64,000 bases of DNA from Symbiodinium natans (Eukaryota; Sar; Dinophyceae; Suessiales; Symbiodiniaceae). Positions 44,657 through 54,954 of the stretch are shown here, piece after piece; positions within the stretch are counted from its first letter, which is position 1, and each line of letters opens with the position of its first letter. The notes under the pieces are model-generated. The model was not told the DNA's origin. It did no database searches and saw only the letters and a list, made by a program, of their open reading frames with translations. The stretch is from contig CAJNDS010002793.1 of assembly GCA_905221605.1 (NCBI GenBank), forward strand, positions 212,440 to 276,439. The letters are read 5' to 3'. Made by a program: the position numbers and the translations under genes.

Positions 44657-46804
44657 ATGCTTGTTCGCCGAAGATGTTTCGGCACCAAGAGCTTTGCAAT
44701 CTTCTCCCTCCGTAGCCAACCTTCAGCACATGCCGAAAATATGCCGAACCTTCTCGCGCAGACCATCGTTTTGATTTTCCAGTTGAACAGCGCTTTGCTG
44801 GTGGGGTTTCTGGCCTTTCGCTTGGGATGGGTAACTGAAAAGCAAGGTTTGGCCTTCCTGACAGGGCGAATCGGCCTCCCACTGCTTGCCTTTAAGGCCG
44901 TGGCTACAGCAGATCTCGATGACATGGAGCTGGGAGTTACCATCAGTTGTACCATTGGCAAGCTCTTTGTGTACTTGCTGGCTTGCGCTGCAAGTTGGGT
45001 GGGTTGTCGCAAGGAGTCGCGAGATAAGGCGCTGATATCTGCCGCCATTTTCAGTTTTCATGTGACGGCAGCCAATGATTTCGTGTTTGGCTTCCCAATC
45101 GTTCAAGCCTTCTATCCGGACAAGGGCATCACCAACCTGGTGGCCAATGTTGTTGTCCAAAACGTATTTTTCCAAGTGTGCAGCTTATCAATGCTTGGCA
45201 TTGGCACTGCTCAGGAGAGGCAAGCAGAGGCCTCCTTCACCTCAGCTCACACGGGATACTCCCATCGGAGGCAGTGCATTCGAATATTGAAACAGTTAGC
45301 ACAAGATCCCCTCTTGTGTGCAATCGCCTTTGCGGTGATCTACAAAGCTTTCGCGAGGCTGATTGCGCCTCATACGCCTGGGTCGTCTGTCATCCCGGGT
45401 CCAGTAAGCGATGTGATCGACTTTTTCACGAAGCCCTTTTCTACGACAGCCTTGATGCTGACGGGTGCAAATCTTGCAACTGCCCTTGACAGGACAGGTG
45501 GGCATAAGATCGAGGGAGGTAGCCTGTATCTTGTTGGTGTTCCTATTGCATTGGTAGTGGCTAAAAACATAATTTGCCCATATGTGACTTTAGCTGCGTC
45601 CGAGCTCATTTTGCCCGGGGGTGAGAACAACAAGTGGCACAACTTTGCCTTCCTATACGGTTCGATTCCTACTTCTTCAGCACCGATGCTCGTGGCCATG
45701 CGGGTTGGCCATCATATTGAAGTAGTGGCGGCCGCCGTTTCCATCGGCATCATGGTCGCAATTCCGATGTTGATTGCATGTGCTGTGCTTTTGGGCAGTG
45801 ATACAGTCGACGCTGCACGCGTGGAGACTGAGCTTTACAACAGCCAAGTGGCTGCGCTCGTCGTCTCGCTGTTAACGACAGCAGGTGCGCTGCTGCTGTT
45901 CCGGCTTCATGACAAGACATCTCCCTGGTGGGCATTCCCTCACGTCATCCTTGTGTGGTACGGTGGCGCGTGCTTCCTGCATGCCGCATGCAACCTGGCC
46001 ACTTCAATTGCTCTACCGGTGTGCGACTTGCTCAGTGCCCGGATCATGGCCTATTGCGAGGTTCAGAGCTACATTTTGATAGCTTTGATGGCACTTTTCA
46101 GTGTTTTGGACTTTCGGTCAAGCAGCCTTGCCAAGTACATGTTGTGGATCGCCATCCTTGCACCAGTGCCATGCTGTGTCTGGGTGCCCACTCCAAAAGT
46201 CAACAGAAGCTGTATTCTTGGTGTGGGGGAAGCCAGTGGCTTCAATTTGTCTGTCAGTGTTGTGGGCTTCGTGGTCATTTCGGTGCTGATCATTGCGGGG
46301 ATTCTTCTGCAAAGGGGAAGGTCTTCAACTATAGACACGCGCCTGACCGAACTCAATCCTGCCCTCCAAGACCCGCTGTCCCCGGAGTCCCCGTTGGACT
46401 CGCCCCTGAACGCCAATACCTTGGTGGAGTTTGAACCAGACTCACCCATCCGCTATGACCACCGCAGCCCAACGTCCAGACGGGGAACTATCGACCAGAC
46501 TTTGCAGGACATGAACGTGACGGGTTCCTTTGTGCAACAGATGTCGACTATGAGTGCTGGGAGACAGCCAACCCTGGAAGAGTCGATGCATGGCACCTTT
46601 GCCAGAAGTGACATGGCTGGATCCTTCGTGGACAGCAACAGCAACCTCAAGTTTGCAGTTCTCGTAATCGCTGCCAAAGCTCTTGTGGTCTTGGCCATCT
46701 CAACACTCGTGCGATCTGTTCTGCTTATCCAGAGGCAGCTGCACCAGGACATGTTTCAAAACCGTGGGAGGGGAGCTTCTGTAATCGTGTCCGAAAGATT
46801 CTGA
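44657..46804 (+). CDS. PIN-like carrier/GPR155-like polytopic membrane protein, intronless
   Basis: 715 codons from ATG 44657 (or 687 from ATG 44741, which starts right before the first membrane helix). The N-terminal half is a membrane-transport (auxin-efflux-carrier-like) domain: ten or so hydrophobic helices, with LISAAIFSFHVTAANDFVFG, then FPIVQAFYP (about residues 131-154) matching the ...SNDFALGYPIVEALY... signature of GPR155, the lysosomal cholesterol sensor. FAFLYGSIPTSSAPML (about 330-345) matches its second conserved crossover. A second block of helices (about 400-560) corresponds to the GPCR-like part. The tail has a Ser/Pro-rich cytosolic stretch (TELNPALQDPLSPESPLDSP) and a final hydrophobic helix (about 668-694). 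The DEP domain of animal GPR155 is not seen. It is uninterrupted by introns, unlike the LHC and EF-1A-like genes around it. The homology was recognised from memory. Confidence 0.8.
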   Translation: MLVRRRCFGTKSFAIFSLRSQPSAHAENMPNLLAQTIVLIFQLNSALLVGFLAFRLGWVTEKQGLAFLTGRIGLPLLAFKAVATADLDDMELGVTISCTIGKLFVYLLACAASWVGCRKESRDKALISAAIFSFHVTAANDFVFGFPIVQAFYPDKGITNLVANVVVQNVFFQVCSLSMLGIGTAQERQAEASFTSAHTGYSHRRQCIRILKQLAQDPLLCAIAFAVIYKAFARLIAPHTPGSSVIPGPVSDVIDFFTKPFSTTALMLTGANLATALDRTGGHKIEGGSLYLVGVPIALVVAKNIICPYVTLAASELILPGGENNKWHNFAFLYGSIPTSSAPMLVAMRVGHHIEVVAAAVSIGIMVAIPMLIACAVLLGSDTVDAARVETELYNSQVAALVVSLLTTAGALLLFRLHDKTSPWWAFPHVILVWYGGACFLHAACNLATSIALPVCDLLSARIMAYCEVQSYILIALMALFSVLDFRSSSLAKYMLWIAILAPVPCCVWVPTPKVNRSCILGVGEASGFNLSVSVVGFVVISVLIIAGILLQRGRSSTIDTRLTELNPALQDPLSPESPLDSPLNANTLVEFEPDSPIRYDHRSPTSRRGTIDQTLQDMNVTGSFVQQMSTMSAGRQPTLEESMHGTFARSDMAGSFVDSNSNLKFAVLVIAAKALVVLAISTLVRSVLLIQRQLHQDMFQNRGRGASVIVSERF

Positions 46805-47660
46805 AAGTGCCGAGAGTTTCCCGATCAGGACCTTGAATCCTCTTTGGTGCTTGGGCTCCTTGTGGAGCTCTTGTTCGAACACTCCGAGGGGTTGTTCCTG
46901 CTTCTGGTCGTCCTGAGCTTCTTTGATACGTCCTGTTCCAAGATGGCACGCAAACTGCGGCATCGACGTCAAATCATCCTGGCTAGGCTTCCCATCCGGA
47001 GTCGGCAAACATCCGAAGTCGCTCCAAGATAGACTTCATGGCGACTCCACAAGGACTCCTTTATGCTCAATGAGCGTAAGTGTCAGGAAAAAGAAACGCC
47101 ACGGGTTGCAGTTGTGTTCTCTACGTGGCTTTGCACAGTGTCATCGTCTTGCAGAGATGTGTGTGTGTGTGTGTGCGCGTGTGCATCATGTTGCTTTGTT
47201 CCTACGCGCTCAAGCTCACTCGCTCTCATCGCTTGCTCTCTGCCTCTGTCTCTGTCTCTCCCTTATCCTGGCACTCAGCCCTACACTGCCCTACACTGCA
47301 CGAAACTCAAGAACTCACGCAAATCATTCCTATGGCTTTTTCGCTACACATCACTGGTGTGAGGGCTCCGCGACTCTGCGGCACTCCGCTGGGCACTCCT
47401 TGGAGCACTCTCAGGGCTTCCAAAGCTGGAGCCGAAGAGCGTGCTCTGCCGTTGAGGCACAGGGTATGGCCTAGGGGGTGTGGAGACCTGAAAACTATGA
47501 AAACTCTACATGAAGTTCATGAGAGCTGTGATTTTCCAGGTTGCACTGCCGGATGACGAGCCTGTGAAAGACGGCACAGATGGCACAGAGGATGGAGTGG
47601 AGGAGGCCGCGGGGTGGCGAACCATCCTTAAGAAAGAAAGCACGCACATCGAACCTTCGA
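46805..47660. other. No confidently supported gene; short GT and CT runs
   Basis: A GT run at about 47157-47180 and CTGTCT-rich DNA at about 47235-47262. A + strand frame at about 47530-47650 (contains DDEPVKDGTDGTEDGVEEA) may be a 5' exon of the next gene. Confidence 0.4.
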
Positions 47661-47667
47661 TTCGTAG

Positions 47668-48009
47668 CACTTGGGCGATCAGGTCGACATCCCTCCAGAA
47701 GTGCTGGAGCTTTTTGACACCCTCCGGGGCGAAGCAATACGACGTTTCTGGTTACGCACGGAGCATGCAGCCAGGACGTGCTGCACTCATGTCCAGATAA
47801 GGCCTTCTGGGTCCCAGTTTCTTGGAATCCTGTTGACTCAGGTTTGGATGATTTTCAGCCCATTCATTTGTTTTCTCTGTGCTGGGCGTATTCCACAGCC
47901 CCCAGCCACGAAACGAGCGGAACATGTCTGCGCGACCTGTTGGTCGCTTCTGAGACCTTGGTCATCGAACATGAGGCACGCCTGCTGGATGATGAAATGC
48001 GCTGCCAGG
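47668..48009 (+). CDS. Exons upstream of the RluA-like gene (probably its N-terminal part)
   Basis: Two stretches are clearly protein-like: 47668-47745 (VDIPPEVLELFDTLRGEAIR) and about 47926-48009 (LRDLLVASETLVIEHEARLL, then DDEMRCQ, followed by a GC donor). They share strand and spacing with the RluA-like exons and may encode its N-terminal extension. That link is inference. Confidence 0.4.
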
Positions 48010-48141
48010 CAAGGGTCCCGGCTGAGTCTGAGTAGATTATTGTGGAGACGAATTGGTGTTCAGCGGGTGGTCGTGCGCTGAGTTTGCTTCGGCAGGTGAC
48101 TCGGGCAGCCCTGCACTTGGGAAGAAGTCGCGACAGGGAAA

Positions 48142-49277
48142 ATGGCCAAGAGGCTCCTGACCTTGCAGACCTTGCAGACCAGATGTGACCAGATGATCGC
48201 AATTTATCGTAGGTTCGTGGAGTCATGCCTTCAACAGATGCAGGCCGACCAATCCAACAATGCCGTGGAGCTGGCTGAGCGCAGCTCCATGAACACGGGT
48301 TTGGAGGAGAGCCCCTTCGTCCTCCAGGCATCGACCTTAGGACATCTTGTGAATGTTCCCAACCCAAGTTCCGAATCTTTGACTGTGAGCTGTATGGTTC
48401 AGGAAGGTGAGCACTGGATGGCTCTCTTCAAGCCAGCACATTGGCAGGTGTCTGTGGATGCCAAAGAAGTCTGCGCCTGAGAGAAGGTTCACCGATATTC
48501 ACCGGCTCACTGAGAAGCCTCCATGCCCACTGAGAAATTGAACCGCTGCCCATGAGTTCGTTTGCAGGCAACCAAAGCCGCATCTGCTACTCCGTTCGAT
48601 GAGGAAGACGAAGGTGATGACGAACCAGTTGAAAGACCGCGAGTCCAGGCTGAACGCATCACCGGCGTTGACGTGCGCTGGGCCAACATGGCCAACATGG
48701 CTGGAGCTGTGACTGCAGGCATGGGTTCAGAAGAGCATGTCGCAGAGGTACCCGCACCTTGATGCAAAGACTCGACAATGCCTGTATGTGCACGAGATGC
48801 GAGAGCATGCTGTGGTGTCTCCACTCAGGATCTGCACCGATCCAGCCGAGGCCTACGGCTTGTTGCAGCCCTGCTGCACCAAAGTTTTTGGACATCGACG
48901 CGGTTTATGGTGCATGGTGCCGCAACTTTGCGTGATGGTGAGGCATAGATTAGATGCGCAAACCAGCGGCGTGTTGGTTTGCGCCAAGAGCTATGTCGGC
49001 TGCTGCCTCAGAGGAGAGCTAACATGCGCACTGTGTGTTCAACAAGTGATTGGATAAGCCACTGAAGATCTGCATGGGGAGGTGCATACTGGCTGCGTCT
49101 GCAGTGGTGCCAGTACTCCGTTGACAAAGAGCCAGAGCCCCAGTCCACGTTCAGCAGCATGTTGACAGCTGGTTGGCCCCTTTGCTCACAGCTCAGGTAT
49201 GTTTGCGTTGTCCATGGATGGGTCGACAGTGCCATGCGAGAGATCCACAAGCGCATTCGCCGCTCAACCTAGCTGTT
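48142..49277 (+). CDS. RluA-family RNA pseudouridine synthase
   Basis: Isomerises uridine to pseudouridine in RNA. About 48190-48460 contains IAIYRRFVESCLQQMQA and EGEHWMALFKPAHWQVSVDA, matching the first conserved strand of the RluA catalytic domain (hhhxKPxGhxV). Exon about 48737-48864 (CTDPAEAYGLL) joins exon 48943-48996 across a GC-AG intron (48865-48942) to restore YGLLHRLDAQTSGVLVCAKS, the catalytic motif with the active-site Asp in HRLD. Exon 49197-49277 (YVCVVHGWVDSAMREIHKRI) matches the following R-x-Y-h-hhVxG strand. The exon between 49000 and 49196 and the later G-R-x-H-Q-I-R motif were not found, so the gene may be truncated or use unrecognised exons. Dinoflagellates have many such paralogues. 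Confidence 0.65.
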
Positions 49278-49542
49278 GTGCTATGGATAGCAGATGATCA
49301 CAGTTCTGAGTTCTGATTGCCATGGGCGTGAGATCGTGGCATGGCGTCGGCATGTACGTAGCTGCTGCTTTGACTATTGACCGTAAGGGGCAAGCGTTCT
49401 GCATGCTGAAGTTTTGGCTCGCGCTCATGTGCGCTCTGTGTCGTGGTCGCCATGGCCGGCAAGCCACAGGCCACATGCCAAAAAGATTCGCAAGATTCGC
49501 GGCATTGCGATGCATAGAGCAGTAGCCGCCTCACTTGGGTCC

Positions 49543-51691
49543 ATGGGTGTTGCAAAGGTCAGCCTGGCCCTTGTGGGGCCCGCAGGCTGCGGGAAGACCA
49601 CGGCCTTGGCACGCCTGTGCTCCGAACTCGGCGCCTTTCCCGCGGAGGAGCACAAGCAGTGCCAGGACAACGATCAGAGTGAGAAGAGAACCACTGTCCG
49701 TTTTCATCACAATATTCATAGTTGTCCATCAGGGTGCCAGGCTCATGCAACTTTTGAGGGTACCCGTGGTTCTGCATGAATCTGCACGCTTTCTCGCAGC
49801 GATTGCCCATGTCTCGGCCGTGTGGAGGATTTGGCCTGGGAGCTTGGACGCCCATCTCACCGGCATGGTTGGATGCTTGACCGCCTGCCTTGCGAGAGCA
49901 GCTCTGATGCAGTGAGCAAGCCGTTGCTCTGACACAGGAGCTTTCACAAGCACCCTTCCATAGATTGTGAGGTTTGGTGGCAGTGTCTTTCAACAGTGCT
50001 TCTGAGGAGAGGAGGGCACGACAGTGACGCCAACCCTTCAGACATTCAAATCACAGTCTTGCGTATATTCCGCATTCGACACGCCTGGCAGAGAGGAGCA
50101 GCCGACCATGAGTCGTAGCCGACACCAGGTATAATGCTTGATGTTTTTTACGTGCTGTGACGTGTTCTGTGATGTGTTGGAGAGGATTTTGTGAGCAATT
50201 TTCTCAGCATCACGTCCTTGGCGGATGCAGCAGTGCTGATGGTGTCAGCTGCTTGGCCGCAAGAGTTGTTTTTGTTACAAATATTTATTCAATACTATTT
50301 TACTATTATACTTGTATATTATATCCACTTGGGCCGCGACTTGAAGCTTCGCGAAATCTTCGTGAAGCTTCGTGAGAGGCAGCCAGTGGCGAGTGGGAGA
50401 TGGCCGTGGAAAGCGGACGAGCCAGAGAGCTGGCTCTCGACTGTTTCACCATGGGCATCAAGATGCTTGGCTGAGACATGAGACGGGCCCACATGGCATT
50501 TCATGAACTCGATCTTTTTGCTCGGTTTCTCCAAGCTGCTGAGGCATGTCCTAGTTTGGGTCACAAAGATGGACGACTTTACCGTGCAGTTCGATCAAGC
50601 AAGATTCGAAGAGATAAAGAAGGCCGTAACGGCCTACTTGAAAGACGTTGGGTACAAGCAGAAGGACAGAGCCTCCATAGGCACATGCTCGCCAACGTGA
50701 CAAGCACGCGTGAGGGCGCAAGCGCATAGCACGGACTCAGACACAAATGTATGCACATGCTGCCGCATGGCCCCAGGATCCTGTGCCGGTGGTCCCCATT
50801 GCAGGCCTCTCAGGCGAGAACTTGGCCAGCAAGTCTGCAGAGATGTCCTGGTATGCTGGTCATTCGGCCATCGAGTCACTGGATGCCCTCGGCAGCATGA
50901 ACAGGCCAGCAGAGCCCCGGTAGAATTCAGCATACACAAGTTTTTGTGCTTGAAGCTGAAGCAGTGTAGCTTCCGATTTCTTTATTACGTAACAGCGTGC
51001 TTTTCTAGCCCAGGAGAAGCCGCTGAGACTACCTGTGCTGAAAGTCCATGACCAGCCTAAGGCTGGCACCGTGGTTGTAGGACGCATAGAAACAGGCTCA
51101 ATTCGAATAGGAATCAAGGTGATCTTCTCACCTAGTGGACTCGTCTCAGAAGTCCGATCGATTTACAAGGCTGGTGAGCCAGTCAGCGACGCCAGGGAAG
51201 GCGACATCGTGAGCATCGGTCTTGGTTCTGGTGACGAGTCTGAGCAGCTGCGGCCGTCGGACATCCGCCGTGGCATGGTCATCTCGGGTAGCACAGATCC
51301 AGCTGCTGATGCAGAGACCTTCCTGGCGCAGGTGGTTGTTCTGAACCATCCAGGGGTGATCCGTGCAGGATACTGCCCCGCCATTGCTGTGCACACAGCA
51401 CAAGTACCTTGTGAGTTCGAGGAGCTCCTGAGCAAAGTGGACAGGAAGACGGGCAAGGATTCCGAGACTAACCCTGCATCCGCGAAGTCGGGAGATGTTG
51501 TCACAGTGAAGATGCGGCCTCGTGCACTGGTTTGTGTGGAGACTTTCAGTGCCTACCCTCCCCTCGGCCGATTCGCTATCCGCGATCACGGCCGAACAGT
51601 GGGAGTGGGAGTCATCAAAGAAGTCACCAAAAGGCCGGTGCCCAAACCGAGGAGCCACAATCAATATTTTGACCCTTCTGATGACACTTGA
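49543..51691 (+). CDS. Divergent elongation factor 1-alpha homologue, eight exons
   Basis: EF-1A delivers aminoacyl-tRNA to the ribosome. Exons joining in one frame: 49543-49676, 49800-49911, 50012-50128, 50185-50247, 50379-50469, 50555-50664, 50777-50911 and 51014-51691 (479 codons; EF-1A is about 450-460). Visible: P-loop GPAGCGKT; HGWMLDRL (EF-1A YAWVLDKL); DTPGR in place of DAPGH; SNFLSITSLADAAVLMVSAA; GRARELALDCFTMGIKML; TKMDD in place of NKMD; VVPIAGLSGENL; domain II EKPLRLPVLKVHDQ...VVVGRIETG; domain III AQVVVLNHPGVIRAGYCPAI and YPPLGRFAIRD. The catalytic His after DxPG and the Asn of NKxD are replaced, so GTP hydrolysis or binding may be altered. Intron starts: GA 49677, GT 49912, GT 50129, GC 50248, GC 50470, GA 50665, GA 50912. 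An in-frame ATG at 49510 is an alternative start. Confidence 0.85.
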
Positions 51692-51699
51692 TCGCTCCC

Positions 51700-51966
51700 A
51701 GAACCACGCATGCCCGCGCCGAAAAAGAAAGGACCTACAAGTAGAAGAGAAGTCAGCAAACTCCCTCTTGCATCATGTGGTCGAATACTATATTAGCAGA
51801 ATCATGTGCATAAACATATATAGTAGACATAAAATTGTAACTTGATATGCGTACATAACATATAAACCAACGTCAATAAGACATGTATATACGTCATATA
51901 TATATATATACACATAGTTTCTCGTATATATGGAAATGTGTATTGTGCATAGATTTATATGTACTG

Positions 51967-51998
<32 letters not shown>

Positions 51999-52390
51999 GT
52001 GCCATGGACCTTTAGGTATAATGTGATGACTTGCTTTGGGTTTTACTTCAACAGTACTAACAGTTATCAAATGAGTACTTGCGTTTTATATTCTGCATAT
52101 TGCTACTAGAAAGTAGGTGACATTTTATGGCTTTTGGGCTCATGGTCTAGGGTTGTGCATTCAACGGTTATACAAGGATTGTACGAACAGTCCAGGGTTT
52201 ATCACCCCTTCCTGTTGTCGAGGAGAAAAGGGGTCGGATAACAGGAGAAGATCAAGGAACCATGGAACTGTGTTACATTCAGTCACTATTCACTTTACAC
52301 CCTCTCCTCTCTTCCCTTTCTTAGAAGAAAAGGAAAGTGGAAGGAATCATCAAAGAAAAAGTCCGTCTCACTACCTTCATCCACCGTCTC
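51700..52390. other. AT-rich gene-free stretch with (TA)n runs
   Basis: TA/TATA runs at about 51893-51912 and 51977-51998, with a CA run just before the second. This marks a sharp drop in GC after the EF-1A-like gene and the start of the repeat-dominated end of the window. I see no gene. Confidence 0.6.
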
Positions 52391-52396
52391 CTCTTT

Positions 52397-52420
52397 TTTT
52401 TTTCTCTCTCTCTCTCTCTC

Positions 52421-52464
<44 letters not shown>
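52397..52464. repeat. (CT)n microsatellite
   Basis: About 65 bases of CT with one CACT interruption. Confidence 0.95.
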
Positions 52465-52466
<2 letters not shown>

Positions 52467-52549
52467 CTCTTCTTACCGAGGAGAATAATGGCTACATATA
52501 AAGCACACATGTCAATCTCAACCCATTCGTCCTCCCTCTTCTGGCTGCT

Positions 52550-54850
52550 CTCTCACTTCTAGCTTTTGTCTCTTCTTGTTTTGCTTATGGAGGAGAGAAT
52601 GCATAACACTAGATGAGCGAAGCGCATGGACGGGAAGAGCGAGAAGCAAGTAGTTGTTTGTTGCATAGGGGAGGCCCACTCTCCCCTAGAGCAGGGACGA
52701 GTTCCCCCCTGCTCCCTTCCTTTGCCTTCTTTAGTCCCTCCTCTGCGCTCCAACTGTTCTGTTCCGTCTTTTACGGAGAAAGAAGGGGTAAAGAAGAAGG
52801 ACGAAGACGGTTCCCCTGTCCAATTGTGCATGTTCATTTTATCTACAGGAGTTAGCAAGAGTGTTTAAGCAAGCTAGATAAAGAGAACAACAAGAACAAG
52901 GACGAGGAAACCACGGTCAGAATGTACAAGGAAAAACACGAGGAATGAAATCCCATCGCAAAGATAAGTGCCCACACTCAGTCTCACTGCATTCATCCTC
53001 TAATCCTCTCTTCTTTCCCTTCTGTGGTTCTCTTCTTGTCCTCCTTCTTCTCTCTGCTCTCTCCCTTCTAGCTTGTGTCTCTTCTTGATTTTCTTGCGCG
53101 AGAGAGAATGCATAACACTAGATGAGCGAAGCACATGGACGGGAAGAGGAGAGAGAAGCAAGTATTTTTTTCTTGCATAAGGAGGCCCACTCTCCCCCTA
53201 GGGCAGAGATGAGTTCCCCTGTTCCCTTCCTCTTGCCTTCTTTAATCTCTCCCCTGCGTTCCAAGTTTTCCGTTCCTTCGTTTACGGAGACAGAAAGTTG
53301 TATTCACAAGGACGAAGACGGTTCCCCTGTCCAGCATGAGCTTTTGATCTTCCCATTCAGCGAGAAAGGAACAGACAACAGGGGAAAGCACAAGGAACTA
53401 ACAAGAGAGTTTAAGCAAGCTAGATAACAACAAGGAAAAGAAAGAGGAAGCCACGAGCAGAATGTACAAGAAAAACACGAGGAAGGAATAAGTGGTGCTC
53501 TTCTTGCAGAATGGAGATTTAAGAACACAAGCCAATCTCAGTACATTGATCCTCCCTCTTCTCTCTGCCCTCTCCTAGCTTTTGTCTCTTCTTGTTTTGC
53601 TTGTGGAGGAGAGAATGCATAACGCTAGATGAGCGAAGCACATGGGTGGGAAGAGATAGAGAGGGCAAGTACTTGTTTGTTGCATAAGGGACCTAATTTT
53701 CCCCTAGAGCAGGGATGAGTTCCCGTGTTCCCTTCCTTTTGCGTTCTTTGATCCCTCCCCTGCGTTCCAACTTTTCTGTTCATTCTTCTAGGGAGAACAA
53801 AGGAAGTAAACCAAAGGACGAAGACGGTTCCCTGTCCTCTTGCGCTTTTTCTTTTGAACTTAATTACCCATTCAACGAGATAAGAACAGACAACAAGAGG
53901 AAAACAACATACATGCGACAAACATTTTTTCAGGAGAAGGGAGTCGGATAACAGGTGAAGAACAAGGAAGACATCCATCCTCTCCTCTGCTCTCTTATCT
54001 TGCTCTCTTATCTCTCTTCTCTGGCTCTGTTCTTGCCGGAAAGAAAGATGAATGTCCAAGAACCCAAGATCATCTCGTTACCTTCGTCCTCGCTCTCCTC
54101 TCTTCTCGCTTTTTCTCTGCTCTGTGTTTTTCTTATGGAGGAGAGAATAGTAAACAGTCTCGCGAAGTCGGATTTGGGGCTGCGCGCGGGGATCTCCCCC
54201 CACAAACCCCTCGAAAGAACGAAAGAAAGCGGGCAGCTGTTCGTTGCAAGGGGGGTCTCGGCTCCCCCTAGAGACCTAGCGCAGGCCTGAGTTCCCTGGG
54301 CTCGTCTTCCCCTAGAGCGCAGTTGAGTTCCCTTATTCCTCAGTTTTGCCTTCATCCCTCCCCAACTTTTCTGAGCAGAACGCACAAGAAAACACGAGGA
54401 GGGAATAACAGATGACAAAGATAAGTGCCCACACCCAGTCTCACTGCATGCATCCTCTAATCCTCTCTTCTTTCTCTTCTGTGGTTCTCTTCTTGCAGAA
54501 TGAAGATTTAAGAACACAAACCAATTTCACTACATTCATCCTCCCTCTTCCCTCTGCTCTCTCCCTTCTAGCTTTTGTCTCTTCTTGTTTTTCTTGCCGA
54601 AGAGAGAATGCATAGCACTAGATGAGCGAAGCACATGGACGAGAAGAGAGAGAAGCAAGTACTTGTTTGTTCTGAGTTCCTCTGTTCCCTTCCTTTGCAT
54701 TCTTTAATCCTTCCCCTGCGTTCCAACTTTTCTGTTCCTTCTTTCTTAAGAAGGTAAATACAAGGACGAAGACGGTTCCCCTGTCCACTTGCGCATGTTC
54801 TTTTGGTCTACCCATTCAGCTAGAAAGGAACAGACAACAGGGGGAAACAC
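52550..54850. repeat. Dispersed/tandem 300-bp modules A, B and C (left cluster)
   Basis: Module A starts near CTTCTAGCTTTTGTCTCTTC, includes GAGAGAATGCATAACACTAG and AGTTCCCCTGTTCCC, and ends in GACGAAGACGGTTCCC. Copies begin at about 52550, 53060, 53570 and 54570. Module B (AACCCAAGATCATCTCGTTA core, then CTCGCGAAGTCGGATTTGGG) is at about 53940-54200. Module C (AAGCAAGCTAGATAACAACA) is at about 52868 and 53412. Short open frames inside recur with each copy and carry indels, so they are not genes. Confidence 0.8.
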
Positions 54851-54954
54851 AAGGAACTAACAAGAGTGTTGGTGCTTGACCGCACCCTGGTCCCTTGCTC
54901 TCAAAGGGCTACTGTATACTTTGCACACAAACTCCAACATCGAACCTCCAGGCT

